Shown here piece after piece: positions 40,782 through 52,440 of a stretch of DNA of 64,000 nt. The DNA is taken from contig SIJG01000058.1 in assembly GCA_023374025.1 (NCBI GenBank), positions 249,744 to 313,743 on the forward strand. The letters are read 5' to 3'. The translations under genes were made by a program, and so were the position numbers. Under the pieces are notes generated by a model. The model made no database searches. It was not told the origin of the DNA and saw only the letters and a list, made by a program, of their open reading frames with translations. Each line of letters opens with the position of its first letter. Within the stretch, counting starts at the first letter, position 1. Source of the DNA: Heterodera schachtii (taxonomy: Eukaryota > Nematoda > Chromadorea > Rhabditida > Heteroderidae).

Positions 40782-40852
40782 CCCCGGAACAGGAAAGACG
40801 TTCATGGCTGCATCCTCCAATCACAAGTAAAGGAATTAAAAGCAAAGCTGAA
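40782..40852 (+). other. Exon-like island with both splice signals
   Basis: Seventy-one bases sit between TTATATAATCAG (acceptor) and GTAAGT (perfect donor). One frame is fully open and reads PRNRKDVHGCILQSQVKELKAKL, which can form a short amphipathic helix. Another frame contains PGTGKT, which resembles a Walker A motif but stops early. I prefer the first reading. No gene partner exons were identified nearby. Confidence 0.35.
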
Positions 40853-41424
40853 GTAAGTATAAATGAAAATACAAAACCAAAAATTAAAATAGTAAATAGT
40901 TAATAAATTATTAAAAAATTTCAATATCTGTTTATTACTACCACTAATTGTCGGTGTTTATTACTGCTACTATTTTATAATTCAAAGAATGCTCTTACAT
41001 TTTTTGTCAATTATCAAATTAATGCTCAGTGAAATATGGAAGCAAATAAATCTAAAAACTTTGGCGCTGACAAACATTAACCAGAAAAAAATTCCACTTA
41101 AGTAGAATTATTTATTATTAAAGAAAATAGAAAACAAATGTTAAAATCTGCCATTGAATTAATTAACAAAATAAAAAAACATACGAACCTTTCCAAAAAT
41201 AAATTATTAATAGTATGAGAAAAATTAAGTTACAATGAAACCAATTAAATTGAATAAACATTTTTATAAATTTCACTAAATTATAAATCTGGAGATCAAA
41301 ATAATAACTAATATAAATAAAAGATATTTCATCAAAATATATTAAATCAATTTATTAATTATTCTTTTCACGCGTAATTAAATTTTTATAAATTCCTTTG
41401 GCTGTATCAATCAGCGCCTTAAAC

Positions 41425-42206
41425 GGTGCTAGTGCGTTTCGTAAAAAACTGCCACCCATGCGCGTTTCGTAATACTGCCAAATGGGTATTTTGTTAAAGC
41501 CACCACCCATTCGCGTTTCGTAAAACTGCCAAATGGGTATTTTGTTAAAGCCACCACCTATGCGCGTTTGATAAAACTGCCAATGCGTTAGAAAACAAAA
41601 TGGATAATATATATAAATTCATAACTTGGCCCAAATTCAACCAAATTAATATTTCATGGTATCATTCAATAGCTTTAATTGTTATCTTTCAGAATTATTT
41701 TTCCAAAATTTTTAACTTAAGTATGAGAAAAGTTATTGTCACAAAATTTCGGAAACCCTAAGTCAGAATTTTTTGCACATAACTTTTTTGAAACTAAATG
41801 AAATTTTCTGAAATTTTAAGGTAAATAGAGCTTCTTAGGGCTATCAAATATATAATTTAATCCGGTCAATTGCATTTTATAGACTTAAAACATTAATAAT
41901 TATATATGCATGACCCTTGCAAAAAACATAGCGTGTTCAATGCTTTATAACTTTTCTCATACTTAAGTTAAAAATTTAGGAAAAATATATTCTTAAAGAG
42001 ATCTATTAAAGCTATTGAATGAAACCATGAAATATTATTTTGGTTGAATTTGGGCCAAGTTATGAATTTATATATATTACTCATTTTGTTTTTGAACCCA
42101 TTGGCAGTTTTACGAAACGCGCTGGCGGCTTTACGAAACGCGCATGATTGGTGCCTTTAACAAAATGCCCATTTGGCAGTTTAAACGCACCAGCACGCCT
42201 TAAACG
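41425..42206. mobile_element. 782-bp foldback element with long inverted arms
   Basis: The left arm (41425-41745) and right arm (about 41940-42206) are inverted copies. They share GCGCGTTTCGTAAAACTGCC, ATATATAAATTCATAACTTG and TTTAACTTAAGTATGAGAAA. The left arm also carries a 51-bp tandem unit (CGCGTTTCG at 41461, 41512, 41563). The direct repeat GCCTTAAAC flanks the element at 41416-41424 and 42207-42215; counting one base more on each side it is 11 bp. That size fits a Mutator-like transposon. The spacer includes a member of the CCATAACTTTTTTGAAA family. No coding sequence. Confidence 0.8.
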
Positions 42207-42215
42207 AAATCATTT

Positions 42216-43856
42216 AAAGAAAGAAATGGTGCATTATCAATATAACAAAATTAAAAAATTGCTATTTTAAAAGAAACAACTTAAAAGGAAATTAATAACT
42301 TGAAAATAAATAAACAATGTATTTATTTTAAAAAATCGAATTCAAAATAGTATAATATATAAAAATTTAAAAAATCACATTATCCAATCAAGAATAGTGA
42401 ATTCATTATGATAAAAAAAGCCAACGATCAAAGAAAGAGAGAACAATGGAACAAACTTAAATTTAAGAAAAAACAAAAAAGATCAAATAGAAACAATTTA
42501 CTTTATAAAATCAATCAAAATGATGTATTGTTTTTACCAGGTATTACACGGATCACTCAAGAATTGCGAAATTTTTTGATCAATTTTCGGAACTTTTGAT
42601 CTTGCAAATTATAAGAAACATTTCGTTTGATAACTTGAAAATATTAATAATTTATTTTTAAAGCATATTAATAATAAATAATTGAGGTAAAAAAAGTGCG
42701 GAACCCAACTGACAAGATTAAAAAAAAATTAAATCAGTTATAAGACAGAAAAATTTTCAATTAATTTTTAGCTGCTTTAAATAATGATTTCAATGTGAAT
42801 ATTGCTAAACCTTCCCATTATAAATCATTTGAGCATTACAAATAGCAATGAAACGAGAATGCTCAAAAAAATTTTATAATAATATTAAAACAAGAGGCAT
42901 TCTCAATGATCTGCTTTTACGGTAGTCAAGAAAATTGGTTGAAATAATTCTGTTTCTAAAATGAATCTTATTTTTAATCCAAATATTATTATTATTCTAA
43001 ATATTTATTAACTTTTTTAAGTTTTTAAATAAAATGATTAGATTTGGTAAATTATATTGATATCTTCTTAAAATTCTTGAAAAAAGTAAAAAAATAAAAA
43101 CCAAAAAATAAATTTTTTTATTTATTCTAAAAAATAAATTGAATTTATGTTTACCATTAATGAATGTAAAATAATTGTTCCAGCAAATTGATCAATTTTA
43201 TGTCTTAATTCATATGTGATTATAAAATAATGTTTATCTAATATTTTAATATAAACTCTTATAACAATGAAAAAGTAAATCACTAGAGTCTGAAAGAAAG
43301 TAAAAAATCATTTAAATTTTAATTAAAAAATAGCGAATCTCTCCTTAATAAAGAATAATTTAACTTTTGGCTAGGACAATTGCAAATGTAATTGTATCAC
43401 ATGCCAAGAATAATTTAAATTTTATAATATTAAGATATAACGCGAAAACAATTTTAAAAAAATCCAAAAACGATGGACAGTCAAAGGATATCAGAATATT
43501 AATAACCAAACCATTTCTTTGAAAATAAACATTTGTATTAAAAGAAAAGGACCGTTAGTTATTAAAAATTACCTAGCTAAATATATTTATCCTCAGAATG
43601 CCACTAATACATAAGCCTCAATAATAAAATATTTTTAAAATTCCATGCATTGCATAAATCAAAATTATTTAAACAAAAACAAAAATTTAGAATCAAATAA
43701 TTGATGAATAAATTATTTATTAAATAAATGAATATATAAACGTTGATTATAATACTCGTTTTAATATTAAATAAAAAGCAGATTTGTTGTTAACATTAAG
43801 AGAAAATCACATCATCATTCAGTTCCTGTTGATTCAACACTGCAATTGACATTAAA
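42216..43856. other. AT-rich non-coding DNA
   Basis: The 63-codon lysine/asparagine-rich frame at 42408 is a composition effect. No gene or repeat is recognised. Confidence 0.5.
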
Positions 43857-44447
43857 ATAATGAGCTAAGCCAAATATTAAAAAATTGAAAATTCATTACA
43901 ATATGATAATAAGGAAATTTCGAAATACATTATTAAACTTTCATAGGATAAGAATACATTAAAGTATAATATTTATTTATAATTTATAGACTGATTCTGA
44001 GTACTTTTTAGGTGTTGGTGGACTGTTCCTAATGCTCAAGTCATGTATGCGGACACGTAAAACGCAGAAATAAATAATATTAACTCAACTACTTATAATA
44101 AATTTATTAAATTTACTAATCATATTGCAAAAAATTTTTCGTAGTTAAAACAAATCCTTTAAATATTTATTTTTTATTTATATTACTGACTAAATTCTTT
44201 GAATAGCATATAAATAAAAATTAAAGATTTAAACAATGACAAATAATAATTCTAATAAGAAAAAATTCATAAAAAATTATTCTCTTTATGTATTGTATAT
44301 ATGTAAGATGAAAAGAAATATATAAGTCAGTTTTTTATATAAGATCTTAAAAATTTAAAAAATTTATAATTAATTGGAAATTAATGGAAAAATTTTCTTA
44401 AAAGAGTTATATGAGAAAAAACTCAAAACTTTAACAAAGCATCAATA
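43857..44447. repeat. 590-bp dispersed repeat, copy 2
   Basis: Collinear partner of 20561-21146. It lacks about 60-70 bp of the middle of copy 1 but has extra bases near 43905-43945. Many substitutions and small indels separate the copies, so the duplication is old. Confidence 0.75.
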
Positions 44448-47400
44448 ATTAAAATGTTAATTATAAATCGGATCATTAATTTGATAAAATTTAAAATAAA
44501 ATAATTAATATTTCAATAATTTTGTTGTATTTGTAAAAATACAGCAATAATAAAAATTATACTAAAAGTGACATAAATAAAGAAGGAAATCATTATTAAT
44601 GATCAGATAAACATTGAAAAACTTTGGTTAAGAAATTTGTTCATTCTAATTTTGAATTCAAAAGCAGGGCTTGAATTTCCTCAATTTAATTTAAGTTCCA
44701 ATCTAAAATTGCGAGATGACTCAAAGAGATAAATTATCAATATAATTAATTTTATATATTTGTTTCAAATATTTTAATTAAAAATCACAAATAAAGATTT
44801 TTACATTTAAATTTTGAAACGAAAAATAACCACAATTTTTTTTAAATTGTTCAGTGCAAAAATCTCTATCTTTCTCATTAAAAAATAAGTCATTAAATTT
44901 TATCACAAATCTTTTGAAAAACTTATTTATTTAAAAAAAATGATTTTGCTAGTTTTTGAACCCTAATTATTATGAATTTAAACTATTATATATACATTTA
45001 TTTATATTGGTAATAAGAAAGGCCTAAGTTAGTTGAGAAATTTGTGTTTAATAAATTAAAAGAAAATTCTTTAACAATAAATGTTTAATAATAATGATGC
45101 GTTATAAAATAAGACCAGTTTTGGTTCTATATAGGCAATATTTATAAACCTTAATCAACATAGATTAATTTTTCAAAAAACGATAAATAATAACACCAAA
45201 AATAATCATTGAATACAACGCGTAAGCAAATTTAAAGCAATTAATTTCAACATGAGAGATGAAATAATATTCATATTTAATTTAATTGCAATAGAACTTT
45301 TAAAGGAATGGACATTAATTCTCGCTTCACCAGACAAGGAAATCAGGGACGAAAAAAATGTTTTTTGCCAATTTTTTTTCATTTTAGAAAGTTTAATTTT
45401 ATATAGTAATTTTTTGATAGAGTAATTGGTAATTACAAGAATATTTTATTTATGTTAAAATAAATGTTTAAATTTATATTTCGTTAAATAAAAAATGTAA
45501 AAGATATTATTATATTATTTATAATTGAAATAAAATGATCTAATTTTATATGAAACGTTTATTCCTCATAATGAAATAAGAAGATAATAAAAAATTAACA
45601 AATTAATTTAAAAACTTAAATGAAATATTAATGATTGTTCGTCAAAGCCATCAAAATGGGCGTTAGTCAAAAAACCATCAAGTAAAATTTTTTGATATAA
45701 ATTTGCTCAAAAAGCAACCAAATTAAAAACTTTCTTTAATAGATAATTTAAAATTTATTTTTTGAAGTTAATAACTTAAACACCAAATTAAAATAAATGT
45801 TTTGTGCTATATTTTTTCAAATAAAGTATTTACCATTAAATATGGTAAATAATTTTAAATTTCCATCTTAATGCGCAATATAAAATAAGTGCGGTCATCA
45901 GATCGGAGATAAATAAAATAATAACACAATCTGTATTAAAAAAAAATTGTGAATTAAATTAAAACAAAATAAGATAATGAATATTTAGTTCAATTTTTGA
46001 TTGAACCAAAAAATCATTCTGGGTGAAATAGAGAGCATAATTTTCAAATAAAAAAATAAAATTCAAAAATTATGAAATAAAAAATGGAACTTGAAAAATA
46101 AATTATGAATTTATTTTTTATTGAAAACTCTAATGAAAAAGATGACTTTTAATTCGAAACGCTTATGATAAAATAATGTTAAATTAAATTACTTAATAAA
46201 TTGTACTTTTCCAAAAATTAATATTGGCTTGTTTAAAATATCAATATTAAAATTTCATGCTGATTAATCTTATTGTTAAAATTACGAGGATGTAATTCAT
46301 AGATTAAAAAAAACAAAAATTTTATTTTGCTAAATGGCAATATATAATTCTCATTTAAGTGGCGCAACTTATTACATAAATGCTATTAAAATCCTATTAA
46401 TTTTAATAATGAAAATATGTACGAAAAAATGCAAAATTCTGGATTTTTTGAAGATTTGATAAAAATTTTATTTAAAAACCCACAAAAATAGGAAAAAGTG
46501 CCAAAAGATAAAAATTTGAAAATATGAGTCAATTTTCTATTTTGTTTGCGTTTGGTTTCTTTAAATATCATAAAAATGGCCGATGATTGGAAGAATATTT
46601 CCAAATTCTTTCCCCACACGCGACGAGTTCAAAAAGTGAATGGTTTTTTCTTGAATTTTTTGTAATTTAAATAAATCATTTAGAAATTTTTTTACACTCA
46701 GCCCATCTATCACATATTCGAAAAATAATATGCATCTATAAAAAATAAATGATAAGATAATTTTAATTGCGAAATACAAATAATAAATGGTACGCAAAAA
46801 AAAAATTATTTCAAATTTCGTTCCTAAAAATATATCAAAAATGCCAATTATTAAATAGTGGTCCCGTATTAATTCGATTAAATGTGCTGACCGCCGTAAT
46901 GAACTGTATTTTAATTAGAAAATCTTTAATATTATTTGAAATATAAAATAAAGATAACAAATTCATAATTTTCAATTCGTCATATGCTTAACCGCAAAAT
47001 ATTATATGAAAGGAAACAGAAATGTTTTAGAAGGAACCGACAACGATAATTGGACCAAAATACATATTTGAATGAACCTGAATAATATTATATTTAAAAA
47101 TATGAAATGTTTAAAAAAATTTCTTAAAAGTTAGTAGAATATAAACAAGAAAATAAATTTTATGTAGTTAAACGTAAGAAAAATCAAGTGTAATTTCTAT
47201 TTTACGAGAGAATAGAATCTTTTAATGAAAATAAATGATGAAGAATAGTAGAGTTGTTCACCGTTTAAAACGTGCCCAAAAAAGTCCAAAACTATAATCA
47301 TTAAAAACATAATTTTTGTATCCTGACACGTAAAAGCCGGAAGAATTTTTTGGGCGTTTTCGTCGAGCTTTATTGCAAATTGTCAAATATTCAATTACAT

Positions 47401-48625
47401 AACAACTTTCTAAATATTTGAGCTTTATTAATATCTATGTGTAACAATCATTTATTTTAATATGCTTATGCTATTGATTAATGATAAAACTATTTTACAA
47501 AAGATTAAAAAGAATAATTGAATATTTTGAAAAATACTTATAAAACGAATCAAACATAAAATAGTCGTGCGGTATAAAATAAAATTTACTTAGAATTTTT
47601 CTTCGATTTCTATTATTAAAATAAAAAAGATATATGCATTAAATTTGAAAATTTTTTATATAAAATCGTTAAAGTTAAACTACATTAATTATAAAATGAT
47701 TACAGTGAAGAATTACATAGGAAGACCATTGGCGGACAAAAGCAATTATAAAACACTTATTAAGCAGTGATTATGTAATAGAGTTTCGTTGAGATATTTT
47801 ATCTCTTTTTGCTCTTTAATATCATGCGCTGAAATTCACTATTCTAGATTGTACACCTTTGGTATATAATTATATGAAAAAATCTATATAGATATGATTG
47901 TCTATAATCCAACAAGAATATATGTTTCGTTAATGAAAAAGTGCAAAATAAAATATATTTATTGGAAATAAATGAATAAATTTTCCTTATTATACATTAA
48001 ATCTAACGACTTATTATAAATACAAAATACAATACATTAAAATTTTGTAGTAATCCGTCCATTCAATAAAAATATAATAATTAAATATTCGTTTGCCAAA
48101 GAGTATGATTTTCATACATCCTGTCTTTCAATGATTGGCCAGTTTATGATAAATCAAGATTTTTTAGAAAAGCAAAAAATAAAAAATTTAATAAATCTAT
48201 GCAAGATAAAAATATGAAAAATAGCATGTTCTACGAAAATACAATTAAAATAAAGATTATATTAAATAAATGCGATATTTAACTTAATTAAACTAAAAAT
48301 GGTATTTTTATAAAAATTTTCTTACAGTTGTTAAAGTAGAGGCGAGCAATAAAACACTATTTTGTATATTTAATATGAAACAAAATCTCCAACATAAATG
48401 TTACTGACTAAATAAGTTTTATTTAAATAATTTAAAATCACTGTGTAATAGACGAGAAATACAAACACTAATCATGAATTTCTACGTTTAATAAACAAAA
48501 AAATATAAACTAATACATTCTTATCTGACGAATATTATAAAATAATGGATCCCATTTTCCCAATTTTTTTGTAAAATCATACCAGAAAAAGACGGTGTGA
48601 AAAGCAAAAAAATTAACTCAAAAAA
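44448..48625. other. AT-rich non-coding DNA
   Basis: Small islands near 45310-45350, 46845-46910, 47035-47065 and 47330-47380. None has a recognisable product. The open frames at 46386 and 46561 are low-complexity. Confidence 0.5.
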
Positions 48626-48720
48626 TTCACGGTCACGGTCACGAAAACCGTGAATTTCACGGGTTTTTTGGATCACGGTCACGGTCACCATTCACGGGGT
48701 CAATTCACGGTCACGGTCAT
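48626..48720. repeat. GGTCAC hexamer satellite patch
   Basis: The words CACGGTCACGGTCAC recur in direct and inverted form (TTCACGGTCACGG, CCGTGAATTTCACGG). They form a short tandem and partly palindromic patch near the boundary of the AT-rich compartment. Confidence 0.7.
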
Positions 48721-48903
48721 ATATTTCAATTGCTTGATTTTTATTTGAAATAATTTATTTAAAAAAATTAGGTCTTTTAGGCTTTTATAATCTTTTTAAT
48801 AGATCATAGAAATTCCTGTTAATTTTAATTTGAGCATTTCATTATGATTTATGTCTGTTCTATATTTTTTATTTCTACGTAAACTGTTGTATTCCGTTGT
48901 CTA

Positions 48904-49012
48904 TTCCATTATATTAGTAGATGTATATGTATGTATGTATCAGATTATCTATTTCAAAACCATTGCTGTATTCAATGTATTGTGTATTGTATGTTCCATT
49001 ATATTAGTAGAT
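48904..49012. repeat. Pair of 19-bp direct repeats
   Basis: TTCCATTATATTAGTAGAT occurs at 48904-48922 and 48994-49012. It is probably a small local duplication. Confidence 0.55.
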
Positions 49013-49101
49013 AAAATTTTGATTGATGTAAAGTTTTTAGTAAAAATTTACTCCCAATTAGTTATCCGAAAAGTAATCACTGATAAGATGCTCACCAAAT
49101 T

Positions 49102-49305
49102 GGTATCATTTGAAAGCTGTAAATGTCCTCTATTAGTCTACAAAATTTTGAAAAATTTTGTAAAGGTTCAAAAAAAATATGGCCTGAAGAACTCAAAAAA
49201 ACCAGATTTTCCAATTTTTTTTTGCCATAAATTTGTTCAAAATTGACGAAATTTTTCAAAATTTTGCAGACTAATAGAGGACATTTACAGCTTTCAAATG
49301 ATACT
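49102..49305. repeat. 204-bp palindrome of the CCATAACTTTTTTGAAA family
   Basis: The arms GGTATCATTTGAAAGCTGTA...AATGTCCTCTATTAGTCT (from 49102) and their complement (ending 49305) are nearly identical over about 60 bp, with a short spacer containing ATGGCC and TTGCCAT words. The transcript would form a hairpin. Confidence 0.75.
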
Positions 49306-49659
49306 AACAATGTTTGATTTGGATGACAAAGTAAAAAGTTATAAGCGAAAACCAGCTTGGGCCGAACTGACGGGTTCCGGATTTTCGTGCTTTCTGAATA
49401 CAAATCTGCCATTTATTCCGCCAATAAAAATATTCGATAAAAAGGGGTGGGATAAATACAAATTATTTCGTTACAATTACAACATTTCATCTCTTACGAT
49501 AACAATAAAACTACCAATATTTAATCAATTCTTTGATAAAATTTAGGCATTAATTTTAATCAAAAAAAATTTAAAAATTTTTTTTTAAAATTCGCTAAAC
49601 CATACTATTTCAAAAAGTGTCCATTCGTCGTCCCTTCGCTTATTTTCCACCAAATAAAA

Positions 49660-51380
49660 ATGTGCTTCTCACAAGAAATTGGAGACACACACACCAAATG
49701 CAAATTTGTCTTCCAGCAACATTGTCGATGCCCCACCAACCAACTCGAGGCCATCAAATTCAGCAAAGTAGGGAAAAATTTCAAATTTTTTTTCACATTT
49801 TCGAATTTTCCAACCCGTAAATGCCTTTCTGACCCTCTCCATTTGTGTTAAGGTGATAAGTGAGCAACAAAACAGCGGAGTCGGCGACCAAACCTGCTGC
49901 TGCATTTGGTGCGTCATTATTGGCGTTGTAAGTTTTCAAAAAAAAAGTAATAAACGCCGAATACTGACATCCTCGGGAATTTGTTTGTATACATATAATC
50001 GACATGTCTGTCTCTCGGTCTGTAATGAAAGAATTCGAAAGAATTTCCGGTCGGCAACAAAACATTCAAGAGTTATGGATTCCGGGACTGAAATGGCTAA
50101 AATGCCTTATAGACTGAACTGTCCGTCAAAAAAAGACACGATCAGAAAGTAATTTGACAACTTTAATGGACCATAACTTTTTGTAGAAGCATCCAAATTA
50201 AACATTCTTGGTATCATTCGATAGCCCTAAGAGTTCTCTATTAGTCTGCGAAATTTCAAAAAATTTCGTTTAGTTGCACAAAAGTTATGACCAGAAATTT
50301 TCAAAAACCCCAAACATTTTTGCCATAATTTTTTTGAAATGCAACGAATTTTTTTGAAATTTTGTCAGCTATTAAAAAACTCTTAAAGCTACCGAATGAT
50401 ACCAAGATAGTGGATTAATTTGAATGCTTCTACAATAATATGTATACAGCCGAGAACGTCAGTATCGAAATTTGTATCAAAAATTGCACTCCCTCCCCCC
50501 TTAACACTTTTCGGTATTGCTCGTGTTATTGGCGGTGCTGCTCTTCTCGAAATCCTTTGCTTATGGACCAGGCTCGACGGAGTTGTTTCTAATTGGTGCG
50601 GCAATCATTGTCTTCGTGGTGATCATGGTTCTGTGCTGTATTTATGTCCAATAAATACGCGCCGTATAATATATAATTTTTTTTCATATTTTGAAATAAA
50701 AACGCAACGATTTTCATGGATTACGTCACTGATCAGTGATCATTCTGCTGATCGAAACTTCTTTATAATCCAACTAGACTGGGGCTTGGCATTGGTCGAA
50801 ATGGATGTCAGAAATCAGTTTTTCCGACCTTGAAAACCCTGAAAAAAGAGTTTTCGACTTTTGGTTAGAAATCGGGTCCGGGGTTCGAAATTGTGCAAAA
50901 ACTTTTTTTTTCTTCGACTTTTTGTCTAAATAGGTATTTTGGCGCAATTTTGAAATTTCGTTACAGGCGAAGACGGTCACAGTTCGCTGGAAGTGCTGTA
51001 CAAATGCACGACATGTGGCAAAGATGTGCACAGAACTTATGAGTGCATCAGTACGTACAGTACAACAATTTATACCGTATCCCCTCTCAATTACAATACA
51101 TACAATAGCAATCAATGTTGTCCCGCCGCTTTAAGTTGACGTCACTTGCAATTGGTCGGGCGGACAACACAGCGACACCTTTCGCTAGCGTAACCAAACG
51201 TACCGTGTGTGGGGACAGTACACGGCAAATCTCATGAAAACGGTAGTGCGGACGCGGATGACCATGAACAACTTTGAGGCGGTGGAACGCAAATTCGACG
51301 TGATGAGCGTTGTTCAGACGGACAATTATTACAAGACAAGCGATGAATGGACCAACGATTTGATAAGGCGTCTTGAATAG
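49660..51380 (+). CDS. Possible multi-exon gene for a Cys-rich membrane protein (structure unresolved)
   Basis: Four blocks look like exons. (1) A frame ending at 49767 before GTAGGG reads EIGDTHTKCKFVFQQHC then RCPTNQLEAIKFSK. (2) 49853-49927, after TGTTAAG and before GTAAGT, reads VISEQQNSGVGDQTCCCIW then CVIIGV, in matching phase with block 1. (3) 50967-51050, after TTTCGTTACAG and before GTACGT, contains KCTTCGKDV...YEC, a Cys-pair pattern. (4) About 51189-51380 ends with the TAG at 51378 and reads FEAVERKFDVMSVVQTDNYY near its end. An open hydrophobic stretch around 50500-50650 (VLLVLLAVLLF and AAIIVFVVIMVLCC) could be membrane segments but lacks a clean acceptor. Phases of blocks 3 and 4 do not join simply. 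It may be a real gene or a decayed one; no family is recognised. Confidence 0.35.
50182..50434. repeat. 253-bp palindrome of the CCATAACTTTTTTGAAA family
   Basis: The left arm starts TGTAGAAGCATCCAAATTAA and continues CTTGGTATCATTCGATAGC. The right arm, read in complement, starts TGTAGAAGCATTCAAATTAA and continues CTTGGTATCATTCGGTAGC. The arms meet near 50320. Inside the candidate gene at 49660-51380 it would lie in an intron. Confidence 0.75.
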
Positions 51381-51513
51381 GCCAAATGGCAACATTTTTG
51401 TGTAACTGTAGTACATATATTTGTATTTCTCGTATATGTATACTGTATGTATTATATTTGTATAATGGAGCAATACTGTATGGTTTGAATAAATGGTATA
51501 CGATTTTTTGTGG

Positions 51514-51636
51514 TCCAAAAATAGGAATTTTTTACTTGTCTATATTTTTCATGACATTTTTCGTGACTTTTTAGCGTTTTTTATGATTTTTAGTCGACTT
51601 TTTGGAGATTTTTCGTGACTTAAATTCCTATCCCTA
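51514..51636. repeat. Possible partial copy of the TAGGG-ended element
   Basis: It ends ATTCCTATCCCTA (51624-51636), resembling the TAGGGATGGGAT end at 31279. A partly complementary ATAGGAATTT lies at 51521. The interior has TTTTCGTGACTTTTT words. No target duplication is seen. Confidence 0.35.
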
Positions 51637-51843
51637 GTCATAAAAGATTTCGACAAATAATCCCACCCCTTCTCCATTTATCCCCCAGTATCCAATTATC
51701 CCCTCTCCCCAATAATGCCCCATGGGGAATAATTATAGAAAAAACGGTGTGCCCAACTTTTACCGTTTTTATTATTAGCCATTTTATCAACAATAATTCA
51801 GTCACAATGAATTTGACTTAACAGATAAAAAACACAATACAAT

Positions 51844-52229
51844 CAAGGGCGTAGCCACCAGACCCTTGGCTTCAGGGGGGGCTGAAATCAAAAATTCGAT
51901 TTTTAGGGGTGTATTTTCCGTTTTTTAGTCGTTCTTTAGGGGTGTATTTTTACTTTTTTGAAATCCCGAATTAGGGGGGTGTATTTTACAAAATTTTTCG
52001 CCGTTTTTCGCCAAAAAAATTACAATTTTTTGCCATTTTGGCCTCCATTTTTCAAAAATATGGTAAAATGGGGGTCCGGCGGTGCCGATAGGCTTTGAGA
52101 GTTTTAATGCAATTTTGTTAAGAAAATTGCTTAAAATTTCAAAAAATTTACTGAAAATTTTTTATTTTTTGGGTTTCGGGGGGGGGGGGCTTTAGCCCCC
52201 TCAGCCCCCCCCCCCTGCCTATGCCCTTG
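51844..52229. mobile_element. 386-bp hAT-like MITE
   Basis: Ends CAAGGGCGTAG (51844-51854) and CTATGCCCTTG (52219-52229), near-perfect inverted repeats. The 8-bp direct repeat AATACAAT flanks it at 51836-51843 and 52230-52237. An 8-bp duplication with CARGGGCG termini is typical of hAT transposons. The interior has GGGGTGTATTTT repeats and G/C runs, and no coding capacity. Confidence 0.82.
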
Positions 52230-52440
52230 AATACAATAATACACTATTGAAATGGCAAAATGCCCCATATCATTTAGGTCACATAATTGCATCAATTAAT
52301 GATTAATCCATCATTCATTTCTGCTTCTGTTGCTGATCAGTGATCACTAGGCCCGGGAGAAGCGGCGTCGAGAAAACTGAAAAAAACATTGCTCAATTGT
52401 CGTCGATTGGACCATAAAATCTTAAGCATTTTAAAATTGT

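Larger units (their letters stand above)
35661..41415. other. Mostly AT-rich non-coding DNA
   Basis: 35661-35800 has ordinary composition but no recognised gene. 40021-40200 has G runs and repeated CGATCGTA words (40040, 40068, 40179). Exon-like islands at 37371 and 40782 are listed separately. A (TA)n run lies near 37997-38010. Confidence 0.5.

Noticed and set aside
40782..40830. Walker A-like PGTGKT reading suggesting a helicase or ATPase exon
   Set aside because: That frame stops after 15 codons. An alternative frame is open across the whole 71-nt exon-like island, and no other helicase motif is nearby.
1..48600. Organellar or bacterial origin of the AT-rich part
   Set aside because: No organellar genes, rRNA or dense coding are seen, and it contains eukaryotic retroelement fragments and MITEs shared with the right part.
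50420..50833. 137-codon open frame
   Set aside because: It crosses a palindromic repeat and shows no domain. A different frame there is hydrophobic, so at most part of it belongs to the candidate gene.
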